Shown piece by piece: positions 1-10,727 of a stretch of DNA of 64,000 nt (position 1 is the first letter of the stretch; each line of letters starts with the position of its first letter). Under the pieces are notes generated by a model. It saw only the letters and a program-made list of their open reading frames with translations. It did not search any database and was not told the DNA's origin. Source of the stretch: Dokdonella_A sp964582225 (GTDB lineage Bacteria; Pseudomonadota; Gammaproteobacteria; Xanthomonadales; Rhodanobacteraceae); contig CAZORA010000012.1 in NCBI GenBank assembly GCA_964582225.1, positions 1 through 64,000 on the forward strand, in the 5' to 3' direction. The position numbers were made by a program, and so were the translations under genes.

Positions 1-101
1 CGATTCCCTTCGGCCCTTTCCTCGCCGCCGCCGGCTGGGCCTGGTTCGTCTTCGATCAGCCACTGGGCCAGCTTTACGCAGCGATTTTCGGCAGTTTCTG
101 A
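1..101 (+). CDS. pilD: Prepilin peptidase, C-terminal end only (partial)
   Basis: Only the last 32 codons are present. Reading from base 3 the peptide begins IPFGPFLAAAGW and ends IFGSF before a TGA at 99-101. The IPFGPFLAxAGW signature is the conserved last membrane segment of type IV prepilin leader peptidase/N-methylase (PilD/GspO), an inner-membrane aspartic protease that cleaves and methylates prepilins. The catalytic aspartates lie outside the window. A pilus role fits the FimX homologue at 54.7 kb. The family call is based on a short segment. Confidence 0.7.
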   Translation, partial: IPFGPFLAAAGWAWFVFDQPLGQLYAAIFGSF

Positions 102-240
102 GCCGGTGCGAACCGCCTTCCCCGCACTCTGGCGGCCACACACGCGCCGAGCTCGCAGCGCCCCGCTCCGGCCGCGCGGGGTCGATCTGCCGAGCTTTTC
201 GGGCTTGCCAAGACCCGGGCGGATGCGTTCTACTGCGCGC

Positions 241-312
241 ATGCGCCGAGCGACGACCCGCATGTCGACTACGACCCGCACCTCGATGGTGCGGTCGGTC
301 GCGCGCGCGTAA
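241..312 (+). CDS. thrL: Candidate Thr-rich leader peptide of the thr operon
   Basis: This is a 23-codon reading frame, ATG at 241 or internal ATG at 262, TAA at 310-312, upstream of thrA. Six of the ten codons from 253 to 282 are threonine (253-258, 268-276, 280-282). No strong ribosome binding site is visible. The Thr codons overlap the first arm of a hairpin set that can form alternative pairings (see the attenuator entry). This is the layout of amino-acid attenuation in enterobacterial thr operons, where a ribosome stalls at Thr codons. The sequence shows the codon cluster and pairings; regulation is inferred. Confidence 0.4.
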   Translation: MRRATTRMSTTTRTSMVRSVARA

Positions 313-354
313 GTCGCCCAGCAGCCCCGGCCCGCACCTCGTCGAGGATGCGGG
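272..354 (+). promoter_or_regulatory. Candidate transcription attenuator upstream of thrA
   Basis: Three alternative stems are visible. Arm 1 (276-282) pairs perfectly with arm 2 (288-294); the stem extends to 272-274/295-297 past one bulged base. Arm 2 can instead pair over 7 bp with arm 3 (332-338), because arm 3 repeats the 11 bases of 275-285 (331-341). Arm 3 plus flanks pairs with arm 4 (331-340 with 344-354, one bulge). This is the 1:2, 2:3, 3:4 arrangement of a protector, antiterminator and terminator. The 3:4 hairpin lacks a following T run, so intrinsic termination is uncertain. Confidence 0.45.
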
Positions 355-396
355 CAACCCCATCCGCGACGAAGTGGCGCCCCCCACGGAGGCACC

Positions 397-2889
<2,493 letters not shown>

Positions 2890-2891
2890 GC

Positions 2892-3815
2892 ATGGACCGA
2901 CAAGCCAGCGCCTTCGCGCCCGCCAGCATCGGCAATCTCGGTGTCGGCTTCGACCTGCTCGGCCAGACCTTCGCCGGCCCCGGCGACCGCGCGCACGTGC
3001 GCCGAATCGAAGCGCCGGAAGTACGCATCGAAGAGATCCGCGGGCTCGACGTCGAGCTGCCCATGGAGTCCGAGCGAAACACCGCCGGGGCCGCGCTCGT
3101 GGCCCTGCGCCAAGCCCTCGAGCTGCCCTTCGGCTTCGCCATCGAACTCGACAAGGGCATCCCCTACGGATCCGGGATGGGCGGCTCGGCAGCAAGCTGC
3201 GTGGCCGCGCTGGTCGCCGCCAACGCCCTGCTCGACGCACCGCTGCCGGTGGCAGCGCTCTACCCGTACGCGCTGAGCGGGGAAGCCGCAGCGAGTGGCG
3301 GCCGCCACGGCGACAACGTCGGCCCCATGCTGGTCGGCGGCGTCGCGCTCACCACCGCCGAGCGCATCCTGCCGCTGCGCGTGCCGGAGGCCTGGCACAG
3401 CGTGCTGGTGCATCCCGCGGCGATCCTCGAAACCCGCCGCGCCCGCGCAGCACTGGCCGGGCCCTACGCGATCGGCGACTTCGTCGCGCAGGGCGCGAAC
3501 CTCGCGCTGTTTCTCAGCGGCTGCCGGGAAGGCGACCCGGAGCTGGTCCGCGCCGGCCTGCGCGATTTGCTGGTCGAACCGCGCCGCGCGCCGCTGATCG
3601 TAGGCTTCGCGGCCGTACAGCGCGCGGCGCTCGACTGTGCCGCCATGGGCTCCAGCATCTCCGGCGCGGGGCCGAGCGTCTTCGCCTGGTTTGAAACCCG
3701 CGCCGCGGCCGAGCGGGCGGCGCCTGCCATGCGCGAGGCCTTCGCCGCAGCGGGCTTCGCCAGCGAAAGCTGGGTGTCACCGGTCAACGGCCCCGCCGCC
3801 GCGGTGCTGCCGTGA
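2892..3815 (+). CDS. thrB: Homoserine kinase
   Basis: Phosphorylates homoserine to O-phosphohomoserine with ATP. The 307-residue protein is a GHMP kinase: the phosphate-binding loop PYGSGMGGSAAS lies near residue 92, and the C-terminal glycine-rich SISGAGPSVFAW motif is present. The start ATG lies two bases after the thrA stop. It overlaps thrC by 4 bases (GTGA), so translation of the three genes is probably coupled. Confidence 0.95.
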   Translation: MDRQASAFAPASIGNLGVGFDLLGQTFAGPGDRAHVRRIEAPEVRIEEIRGLDVELPMESERNTAGAALVALRQALELPFGFAIELDKGIPYGSGMGGSAASCVAALVAANALLDAPLPVAALYPYALSGEAAASGGRHGDNVGPMLVGGVALTTAERILPLRVPEAWHSVLVHPAAILETRRARAALAGPYAIGDFVAQGANLALFLSGCREGDPELVRAGLRDLLVEPRRAPLIVGFAAVQRAALDCAAMGSSISGAGPSVFAWFETRAAAERAAPAMREAFAAAGFASESWVSPVNGPAAAVLP

Positions 3816-5119
3816 ACTATCGGAGCACGCGTGGCGGCACGCCGCCCACCACGCTCGGCGCGGCGATCGCCGCCGGCCTGGCACCCGACGGCGGCCTCTA
3901 CGTACCGGAGGCCCTGCCCCGGCTCGCGCCACAGGATTTCGACGGGCGGGAGACGCTCGCGGAGATCGGCGTACGCCTGCTTGCGCCCTTCTGCGCGGAC
4001 GACCCACTGGCCGACGCACTGCCGGCGATCTGCGCCGAGGCGTTCGACTTTCCGACGCCGCTGCGCGCGCTGGCCACGCCCGGGGACTTTATGCTGGAGC
4101 TGTTCCACGGCCCGACGGCCGCCTTCAAGGACTTCGGCGCGCGGTTCCTCGCCGCCTGCCTCACACGCCAGCCGCGCGCCGACGCCCGGCCGCTGACGAT
4201 TTTGGTCGCGACCTCCGGCGACACCGGCGCAGCGGTCGCCGCCGCCTTCGCTGACCGTCCCGGCACGCGCGTTCTCGTGCTCTATCCGCACGGACGCGTT
4301 TCGCCGCGCCAGGCCCACCAGCTCGGCTGCTTCGGTGGCAACGTGCAGGCGCTCCGCGTCGACGGCAGCTTCGACGACTGCCAGCACCTGGTGAAACAGG
4401 CCCTCGGCGATCAGAGTCTCCGCGCGCGGGCGCCGCTCGGCTCCGCCAACAGCATCAGCCTGGGTCGGCTGCTGCCACAAATGGTCTACTACGCCAAGGC
4501 CGCCCTCGACTACTGGCGAGCGCAGGGTGCGCCGCTCGGCTTCGTGGTTCCGACCGGCAACCTCGGCAACGCCTTCGCCTGCATCCTGGCCCGCGCGCTC
4601 GGCCTGCCGATCGGTCGGATCGCGCTCGCCACCAACGCCAACCGCGGCCTGCCCGACTTCTTCTCCGGCGCCGCCTACGCCGCGCGCCCAAGCGTCACCA
4701 CGCTGGCCAACGCCATGGACGTCGGCGCACCGAGCAACTTCGAACGCCTGCGCTGGCTGTACCCAAATCCAGAATCCCTGCGCGAGGCTTTCCGCGTCGA
4801 AAGCGTCGACGACCAGACGATCCGCGCGACCATTCAGCGCCACGCCGAGCACGGCGGAGTCTTCTGTCCGCACACGGCAACCGCGGTCCACCTGCTGGAA
4901 CGCCTGCGCGCCGCCGGCAGCAAGGACGCCCTCTGCGCAGTCGCGACCGCGCATCCGGCCAAGTTCGAGCAAGTCGTCGAGCCCCTGATCGGGGCCACCG
5001 TGCCGCTGCCGGCGGCGCTGGCGACACTGGTCGAGCGGCCAAGCAGCGCCTTCCCGCTCGCCAACGACTACGCCGCACTGCGGCAATTTGTTGAATCGGC
5101 CGCCCCGGAACCGGTATGA
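3812..5119 (+). CDS. thrC: Threonine synthase
   Basis: Converts O-phosphohomoserine to threonine with pyridoxal phosphate. The GTG start at 3812 overlaps the thrB stop. The 435-residue protein has the PLP-lysine motif GPTAAFKDFGARF (Lys near residue 106), VATSGDTGAAVAAAF and the PTGNLGNAFA phosphate-binding region, as in the long (E. coli-type) threonine synthases. No intrinsic terminator is visible directly after the stop; the next T-tailed hairpin follows the tRNA at 5254-5329. Confidence 0.95.
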   Translation: MNYRSTRGGTPPTTLGAAIAAGLAPDGGLYVPEALPRLAPQDFDGRETLAEIGVRLLAPFCADDPLADALPAICAEAFDFPTPLRALATPGDFMLELFHGPTAAFKDFGARFLAACLTRQPRADARPLTILVATSGDTGAAVAAAFADRPGTRVLVLYPHGRVSPRQAHQLGCFGGNVQALRVDGSFDDCQHLVKQALGDQSLRARAPLGSANSISLGRLLPQMVYYAKAALDYWRAQGAPLGFVVPTGNLGNAFACILARALGLPIGRIALATNANRGLPDFFSGAAYAARPSVTTLANAMDVGAPSNFERLRWLYPNPESLREAFRVESVDDQTIRATIQRHAEHGGVFCPHTATAVHLLERLRAAGSKDALCAVATAHPAKFEQVVEPLIGATVPLPAALATLVERPSSAFPLANDYAALRQFVESAAPEPV

Positions 5120-5253
5120 TGCGCGGCCCGCTCGCATCGAATGCGTTCGGCTGCTGCATTCGGCGTCGCGACCGCGCCCGAATCCAACGCCGACCAGCGC
5201 CCCGACGTCGCGCGGACTCGTGGACGACAACCCAGAGCGCCGTCCGCCAATGT

Positions 5254-5329
5254 GGGGCTGTAGCTCAGCTGGGAGAGCGCTGCGTTCGCAATGCAGAGGT
5301 CAGGGGTTCGATCCCCCTCAGCTCCACCA
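5254..5329 (+). tRNA. tRNA-Ala (anticodon CGC)
   Basis: A complete 76-nt cloverleaf with encoded CCA. The anticodon stem 5280-5284/5292-5296 carries the loop TTCGCAA with CGC at 5287-5289, reading GCG. The acceptor stem has the G3:U70 pair that is the alanine identity element. A strong terminator follows 10 bases downstream. Confidence 0.96.
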
Positions 5330-5339
5330 CTTTTCAAGA

Positions 5340-5366
5340 AACCAACCGTTCTCGGTTGGTTTTTTT
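5340..5366 (+). terminator. Rho-independent terminator after tRNA-Ala
   Basis: A 9-bp perfect stem (5340-5348 with 5353-5361), a 4-base loop and a T run to 5366. Confidence 0.9.
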
Positions 5367-5440
5367 CACCCGGAATCCCCAGTGCTGGCGCGGGTTCGGG
5401 CCGCGCTGCGACCGACGCCACAGCCCCCCAACTTCCGCAA

Positions 5441-6082
5441 CTAATGTCGTAAGTACCCTTGATGCCGTCGAAATCGCCTTGGTGGATCGAGTCCACACGC
5501 AGGAAGCCCGGTTGGCCATTGGGCTGCGGGCGGCGCCGTTGACCGACCTGGGCGCGCGTGGGCCGCGTGGGTTCGATGGGGCCGCGCAGGCCGGCAGTAG
5601 CCGGCACTGCAGCGCAGGTTGTACAGATGGGCCACGGAGATCGAGGCCAGGCGTTCGTAGGCCGCATCGCCGAAGACGTGGAAGGCGCGCTCGGCGAGCT
5701 TACGGGTGGCCGGTCCGGATAGCTGGCCGTGCAGCCGGTCGAGGGCGACCAAGGCGGCAATGTCGGCATCGGTGTAGCGCCGGGTGAAGGCCGTGGCCGG
5801 TGCTCGACGCCGATCCGGCAGCGTGCCGGACTGACGCCATTGAGCCACCAGCCGAGTCATCTGCGCCCGCGACACGCCGGTGACTTTGCGCGGGAAGGCG
5901 AGCAGTAGACCGCGGTCGGCACGCCCGAGCGTGCGAAAGCCAAAGCGCTGCAAGGTGTGCGCAATCCATTCGTGCTGGCCAGGCCCGCGTGGGGTGGTGA
6001 ACTCGACGGCCAAGCTGCCTTCCAAGAAGGCCCGGACATTATCGAGGGTACGAAGCGGTTCGGTATTGAGGGACACGAGCAT
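5441..6082 (-). pseudogene. Degraded DDE integrase-type transposase
   Basis: The minus-strand frame from the ATG at 6082 gives an N-terminal helix-turn-helix portion of an rve-type transposase (for example GVSRAQMTRLVAQWRQSG and RYTDADIAALVALDRLHG). Near 5575-5600 the homology shifts to another frame, which carries RRPQPNGQPGFLRVDSIHQG, the start of the catalytic core with its first Asp. Homology stops at about 5445, so the rest of the DDE domain is missing. One frameshift plus a 3' truncation make it a non-functional remnant. The exact IS family is not certain. Confidence 0.75.
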
Positions 6083-6113
6083 CCTCCAAGGATGCCCCGC
6101 ACCCACCTACCTT

Positions 6114-6167
6114 CAGGCTCACTTGTCGTTGAATCACGGCGCCCCTTCCAGGCTCATGTGTCGTTGG
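6114..6167. repeat. Two 19-bp direct repeats at the transposase 5' side
   Basis: The 19 bases at 6114-6132 recur at 6149-6167 with three mismatches, 35 bp apart. They lie just upstream of the transposase remnant. Repeated sequences inside the ends are known for some DDE elements, so this is probably the surviving terminus of that element; that is an inference. Confidence 0.5.
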
Positions 6168-6248
6168 AAGAGGTTCCCATTTGATGGATCCACAGACAGC
6201 TGCGATGATTCTCCGTCGACAGCGACCCGCCGCACGGGGCCACGCATC

Positions 6249-8705
6249 ATGAATACCCTCACGCGCTCAATGGCTTTCAGCAGCCTCCCAGCGGCGCGGA
6301 CGAAAGTCGTGGCAGGGCTGATCGGCCTGCTCCTTTCAGGCCTGCTCATGACGGCCTCCGTCTGGGCGGCCACCATCACCGTGGGCAGTACCGGCGACCC
6401 GGCCAGCGGCAGCGGCGCGCAGTGCGACGTTGTCAGCACCTGCACCCTGCGCGACGCGATTGCCAAGGCAACTGCCACCGTCGGCAGTGCGCCCGGGGAC
6501 ACGATCGTGTTCGACCTGCCGGCGGACAGCACGATCACCCTGAGCGGTACGCAACTCGAACTGGACAAGAACCTGACCATCGACGGCAGTGCGGTCGACG
6601 GCCTTGCGATCAGCGGCAATGGTCAATCGCGCGTGTTCGTGATCCACGCCGATGTGACGGCAACGCTGAAGCGACTCCGCATCGAAGACGGGCGCGTCGA
6701 CGACGGCAACGGCGGCGGCATCATCAACTACGGCGACCTGACGCTGATCGACTGCGCGGTGGCGAACAACGCGGCCCCCGGGCACGGCGGAGGCGGCATT
6801 TTCAGCGTCGGGACCTCGTTGACGCTGATCGGCACTACGGTGAAGGGCAACACCGCTTTCAGCGGCGGCGGTATTGAAAATTGGCGGAGCGAGGCAACGC
6901 TGAGCAACAGCACGATCGAAGGCAACTCCTCTGGCGGCATCGGAAACTACAACGCCACGATGACCCTGAGCGACAGCACCGTCTTCGGCAACTCCAACGT
7001 TAACCACAGCGGCGGCATTCGCAACATCGGCAGCATGACGCTGCTGCGCAGCGTCGTTTCAGGCAATCTGGTAACCATCAGTGGTTTCTACAACCGCGGC
7101 GGCGGCATCTACAACGGCGGAGCACTGACGCTCAGAAGCAGCACCGTTTCGAGCAACGCGGTACTGGGACACCCGGAGGCCAGCGCTAGCGGCGGCGGCA
7201 TCTACAACACCGGCGGCGCGATTCTGACTCTGATCGACAGCACGGTGTCCGAAAACCAGGCCCTTGCCGATCATGGCAGCGGTGGCGGCATCTTCTCCGG
7301 TTCGCCCACGCTGATCAACAGCACAGTGTCGGGCAACCGGATCGGCGGCAGCGGCGGCGGCATCTCCGGCGGCTCGTTCACGCTGATCAACAGCACCGTC
7401 GCGGACAACAGCGCGGGCGAGCTCGGTGGCGGCATCTATATGTTCGACGCCATGTTCGACGCCAGCTTGATTCACGCAACGGTCGTGAACAACAGCGCTG
7501 CCGGAGCGGCCAGCGACGTCTACAACGCCCAATTTCTCTCGTCCAGCGCCGCGGCCAACACAATCATCGGCGCCTGCGAGACGGACGGCGGCGAGACCAG
7601 AGCAATCACCGACGGCGGCGGCAATCTCGACGCTGGCAGCAACTGTGGGTTCGTGAACACCAGCAGCAAGTCGAACGCCACGCTCGATCTCGGTGTGCTG
7701 GCGGATAACGGCGGGCCGACCCTTACCCTGCGTCCGGGCGCCGGCAGCGACGCCATCGGTCATGGCGTGTCCACGGTCTGCGACGACGATCCGGTCAGCG
7801 GCATGGATCAGCGCGGCCGCAGCCGTTCTGCTGATGCCTGCACCAGCGGCGCGGTCGACTCGACGGGCGATTCGATCGCCCTGAACCAGCGTGGCCTCAG
7901 CGGCACCTGGGTCGATCCCGAGGCGGATTCGCAAGGCCTGGTGCTGGAATCCGGCCCCGATTTCTACGCCATCGGCACCGGCCTGCTGTTCGCCGGCTGG
8001 TATACCTTCGACGACGAAGGCGCCGGCGAGCAGCGCTGGTACAGCTTGCAGGGACAGCTCGCCGGCACGACCCCGGCCTCGCTCGGAATTTACCGCAGCT
8101 CCGGCGGACGTTTTGCTTCCGCACAGCCGAGCGTCACGACCGAGATCGGCCGGGCGATCCTCTCCTTCGACGACTGCACGCACGGCACGCTGGACTACAG
8201 GTTCAGCGACGGCAGCGAGCGCAGCGGCCGCATCCAGCTCACGCGCCTGCTGTCGAACACGACCTGCTCGCCAAGCGGAGACTCCGGCCAGCCTGCAGTT
8301 CCCACCCTGCTCTCCGGCGCCTGGGCCGATACCAGCAATTCCGCTCAGGGGCTGGTATTCGACATGAATGCGGAAGACAACGTGATCTTCGCCGGTTGGT
8401 ACACCTATTCAGCCGTGGGCAATCAGGGCGACGACGCTTCGAGCCAGCGCTGGTACACCCTGCAGGCGACGTTCCAACCCGGCACCAACACGCCAAACAG
8501 CGTCGGCATCTACGAGACCGTCGGCGGCGCGTTCAACGCCCATGGGAGTACCGAGACCACACAGGTGGGCACCGCGCAGCTGCGATTCAGCAGTTGCAGC
8601 TCGGCGACCTTGGACTACACGTTCACCGAGGGGGCGAACAGCGGTCACAGCGGAACCCTCCACCTGAGCCGCGTCGGCGCCACGCCGGACGACTGCGGCC
8701 CGTAA
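6249..8705 (+). CDS. Secreted parallel beta-helix protein (CSLREA-like) with duplicated C-terminal domain
   Basis: An 818-residue protein beginning at the ATG at 6249; the frame is open further upstream, but that part is antisense to the transposase remnant. Residues 1-41 form a signal peptide (hydrophobic GLIGLLLSGLLMTASVWA). Next come a CTLRDAI motif like the CSLREA motif, then about 15 short Gly/Ser/Thr/Asn repeats of the GGGIYN...LTLxxSTVSxN type, typical of right-handed beta-helices of extracellular or outer-membrane-associated proteins. Residues about 545-675 and 687-810 are two copies of a domain with FAGWYT(F/Y) and QRWY(S/T)LQ. The function is not known. No convincing ribosome binding site decides the start. 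Confidence 0.8.
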   Translation: MNTLTRSMAFSSLPAARTKVVAGLIGLLLSGLLMTASVWAATITVGSTGDPASGSGAQCDVVSTCTLRDAIAKATATVGSAPGDTIVFDLPADSTITLSGTQLELDKNLTIDGSAVDGLAISGNGQSRVFVIHADVTATLKRLRIEDGRVDDGNGGGIINYGDLTLIDCAVANNAAPGHGGGGIFSVGTSLTLIGTTVKGNTAFSGGGIENWRSEATLSNSTIEGNSSGGIGNYNATMTLSDSTVFGNSNVNHSGGIRNIGSMTLLRSVVSGNLVTISGFYNRGGGIYNGGALTLRSSTVSSNAVLGHPEASASGGGIYNTGGAILTLIDSTVSENQALADHGSGGGIFSGSPTLINSTVSGNRIGGSGGGISGGSFTLINSTVADNSAGELGGGIYMFDAMFDASLIHATVVNNSAAGAASDVYNAQFLSSSAAANTIIGACETDGGETRAITDGGGNLDAGSNCGFVNTSSKSNATLDLGVLADNGGPTLTLRPGAGSDAIGHGVSTVCDDDPVSGMDQRGRSRSADACTSGAVDSTGDSIALNQRGLSGTWVDPEADSQGLVLESGPDFYAIGTGLLFAGWYTFDDEGAGEQRWYSLQGQLAGTTPASLGIYRSSGGRFASAQPSVTTEIGRAILSFDDCTHGTLDYRFSDGSERSGRIQLTRLLSNTTCSPSGDSGQPAVPTLLSGAWADTSNSAQGLVFDMNAEDNVIFAGWYTYSAVGNQGDDASSQRWYTLQATFQPGTNTPNSVGIYETVGGAFNAHGSTETTQVGTAQLRFSSCSSATLDYTFTEGANSGHSGTLHLSRVGATPDDCGP

Positions 8706-9006
8706 GCTCCGCCACGGGCGCCGGGCTTACCGTTGGGCGTAGCCTCAGTGCGGCTGCCGCAGCGCCGTGCGTAAGTCCGGGTAGCCGCCGATCCAAGCGG
8801 CGCGATCGGCTTCCTGGGCGAAGCTCTGCGGCAGGTCATGGACTGGCCTGCGGCTCCTCGGCGCTGGGGTCCCGGCCGACGGCGCGGCATCGACGATCTC
8901 AGCCGCCTCGCCGCCGCCCGCACGCCGCAGCTGCTGCTGACCCTGCTGCGCGGGCAGGAGCTCTACTACCTGCTGCTCTGACGCACGGTGCCAGCGGGTG
9001 CACAAC
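8706..9006. other. Intergenic stretch without a supported gene
   Basis: 301 bases between the beta-helix gene and the IS1634-type fragment. Short open frames exist on both strands (plus-strand 8772-8981, ending LLTLLRGQELYYLLL, and minus-strand 8745-9005) but none has a recognisable product or a ribosome binding site. Confidence 0.4.
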
Positions 9007-9515
9007 TCAGCGAGTAGACGGGGCTTTGGTGTCGAGCGCGGCGAAGAGTTGCTGCTGGACGGGATCAGGTGCGTTGATGCCGTGCAGGGTGTCCTCGCCG
9101 ACCTTGACCCGATGGCGTTGGATGGTTTGCAGCCGCCTGAGCGCGGTCGTGGGCGAGTGCTCGCTGCCGGCGGCCTTGAGCTTGCTGCGCATGACGCGAT
9201 GGATCAGCAGGGCGAGGAAGCAGATCAGCGCGTGCGCGCGGATGCGCTCGGGCAGGCAGTGGTGGACCGGCACAATCTCGATGTCGCCTCTTGGCACGCG
9301 GAAGCCGCGCTCGATGTCGGCCAGGGACTTGTAGCGCGCGATGACTTCCCTGACGCCGAGCTTGGTGTTGGTAACCAACAGGAGCTTGCCGTCCAGCCGT
9401 TCGGCGTTCTCCAGCGCGGCTTCATCGCGCTCGAAGCGGAAGCAATCGGCGTCGAGGTCGGTCTTGAGGATGCGGCTCAGGCCTGCTTCCTTGTCCTTCC
9501 GAACAAGTTGGCAGG
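9007..9515 (-). pseudogene. C-terminal fragment of an IS1634-type (IS4-like) transposase
   Basis: About 165 residues in one frame match the end of IS1634-family DDE transposases: DGKLLLVTNT, the catalytic-Glu region ARYKSLADIERGFRV, VPVHHCLPERIRAHALICFL and RHRVKVGEDT, ending at a TGA at 9007-9009. The N-terminal two thirds, including the first catalytic Asp residues, are absent. The frame stays open to 9549 but the similarity fades near 9515, 50 bases from the stop of the fic gene. A remnant, not a functional element; no terminal inverted repeats were identified. Confidence 0.75.
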
Positions 9516-9567
9516 AGCCCACGAAGGTGCTGTTCCATCCGCGAGGCAAGGCAATTCCCGAGCGTCG

Positions 9568-10692
9568 CTACCTGGGCAGATCATTCAGCTCGTAGCGGGT
9601 GCTGCGCCCACCCGCATCGGATTTGCGCAGCACGCCCCGCGTCAGCAGATCGTTGATGTCGCGCAGTGCTGTGTCCGGCGAACACTTGGCCATGGCCGCC
9701 CACTTGCTGCTGGTGAGCTTGCCTTCGAAGCCATCCAGCAGCTTGTTCAGCAACTTCACCTGCCGCTCGTTCAACGGCGTCGTCGCCCAGCGCTGCCAGA
9801 ACCGCACCTTGGTCAGCACGACATCAAGCGTGTGCTGGGCCTGGTCGACGGCGCGATGCAGAGTATCGAGGAACCACGTGAGCCACTCGGTGATATCCAT
9901 CGACCGCTTCTGGGTCCGCTCCAGGATGTCGTAGTAAGCCTTGCGCTCGCGCTGGATCTGCGCCGACAGACTGTAGAAGCGTTGCGGGCTGCCGTCGGCG
10001 CGCGCCAGCAGCAAATCGCCAACGGCCCGGGCAATACGTCCATTGCCATCATCAAATGGGTGCAGAGTGACTAACCACAGATGGCCGAGGCCAGCCTTGA
10101 GCAGCGGCGGTTCGTTTGATGTGCCATTCAGCCAGCCGAGGAAGCGGTCGGTTTCGGCCTCCAGACGGTCAGCTGGCGGCGCCTCGAAATGCACCCGCTG
10201 GCGGCCGATGGGCCCTGACACCACCTGCATCGGGCCGGTGGCATCCTCGCGCCAGCCGCCGACCTTGATCTTGGAGAGCCCAGAGTAGCCGGTAGGAAAC
10301 AGTGCGGCATGCCAGCCGAACAGACGCTCCCGCGACAGCGGCGCCCGACAGTTGGCGGTGGCGTCGAGCACCATCTCGACCACACCTTCAACGTGGCGAT
10401 CGACCGGCGCGAGCGCTCCGATGTCCACACCCAACCTGCGCGCGATGGACGATCGCACAAACTCGACATTGAGCTGCTCGCCCTCGATCTCACTGGTCTT
10501 GACCACATCCTCGGTAAGTGCCGCCAAGCTTGCCTGGTCGCGTAGGGCCATCCCCACATCGACGAGGCGCCCCATCAACAAACCCTGGGCACGACTGACA
10601 TGGGCCATCGGCTCAGCCAGTGCCGCCAGGTCAAAGCCCCAGCTTGGCCAGTCACTGGCCTGCCAGATGTATTTGTAATCGCCGCTATTCAC
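9568..10692 (-). CDS. Fic-domain protein (probable AMPylase)
   Basis: A 374-residue Fic protein. The core motif HPFDDGNGRIAR (residues 211-222) is the complete catalytic HPFx(D/E)GNGRxxR with its histidine. The N-terminus has YIWQASDWPSW, as in the DUF4172-type Fic subgroup. An inhibitory-helix motif TSEIEG (residues 66-71) precedes the core, as in class II Fic proteins, which are self-restrained. The C-terminus looks like a winged helix (residues about 300-374). Fic enzymes usually transfer AMP to hydroxyl side chains; the target is unknown. Start is GTG with no SD; the promoter lies directly on it. No antitoxin gene adjoins it. Confidence 0.9.
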   Translation of the reverse strand: MNSGDYKYIWQASDWPSWGFDLAALAEPMAHVSRAQGLLMGRLVDVGMALRDQASLAALTEDVVKTSEIEGEQLNVEFVRSSIARRLGVDIGALAPVDRHVEGVVEMVLDATANCRAPLSRERLFGWHAALFPTGYSGLSKIKVGGWREDATGPMQVVSGPIGRQRVHFEAPPADRLEAETDRFLGWLNGTSNEPPLLKAGLGHLWLVTLHPFDDGNGRIARAVGDLLLARADGSPQRFYSLSAQIQRERKAYYDILERTQKRSMDITEWLTWFLDTLHRAVDQAQHTLDVVLTKVRFWQRWATTPLNERQVKLLNKLLDGFEGKLTSSKWAAMAKCSPDTALRDINDLLTRGVLRKSDAGGRSTRYELNDLPR

Positions 10693-10727
10693 GCGGAGAT
10701 TATGACCGGCGATCTCCGCATGTGCAA
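10693..10727 (-). promoter_or_regulatory. Candidate leaderless promoter and operator of the fic gene
   Basis: On the minus strand TTGCAC (10722-10727) and CATAAT (10699-10704) are 17 bases apart, resembling a sigma-70 promoter. CATAAT ends 6 bases before the GTG start at 10692, so the transcript would be leaderless or nearly so. A perfect 8-bp inverted repeat (10693-10700 and 10712-10719, 11-base gap) overlaps the -10 element and the spacer and could be an operator. Sequence pattern only. Confidence 0.45.

Noticed and set aside
3464..5230. 588-residue minus-strand reading frame opposite thrB/thrC
   Set aside because: It lies antisense to complete, well-matched thr genes and reads as composition-driven codons in a GC-rich genome; no domain or ribosome binding site.
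5880..6248. In-frame N-terminal extension of the beta-helix protein
   Set aside because: This part is antisense to the transposase remnant and would place the signal peptide inside the protein.
6900..7500. Short near-repeats that might suggest a CRISPR or tandem repeat
   Set aside because: They are the codons of Gly/Ser/Thr/Asn beta-helix repeats within one open frame; spacing and sequence vary and there are no spacers.
8745..9005. Small reading frames between the beta-helix gene and the IS fragment
   Set aside because: No product recognised, no ribosome binding site, and both strands are open by composition.
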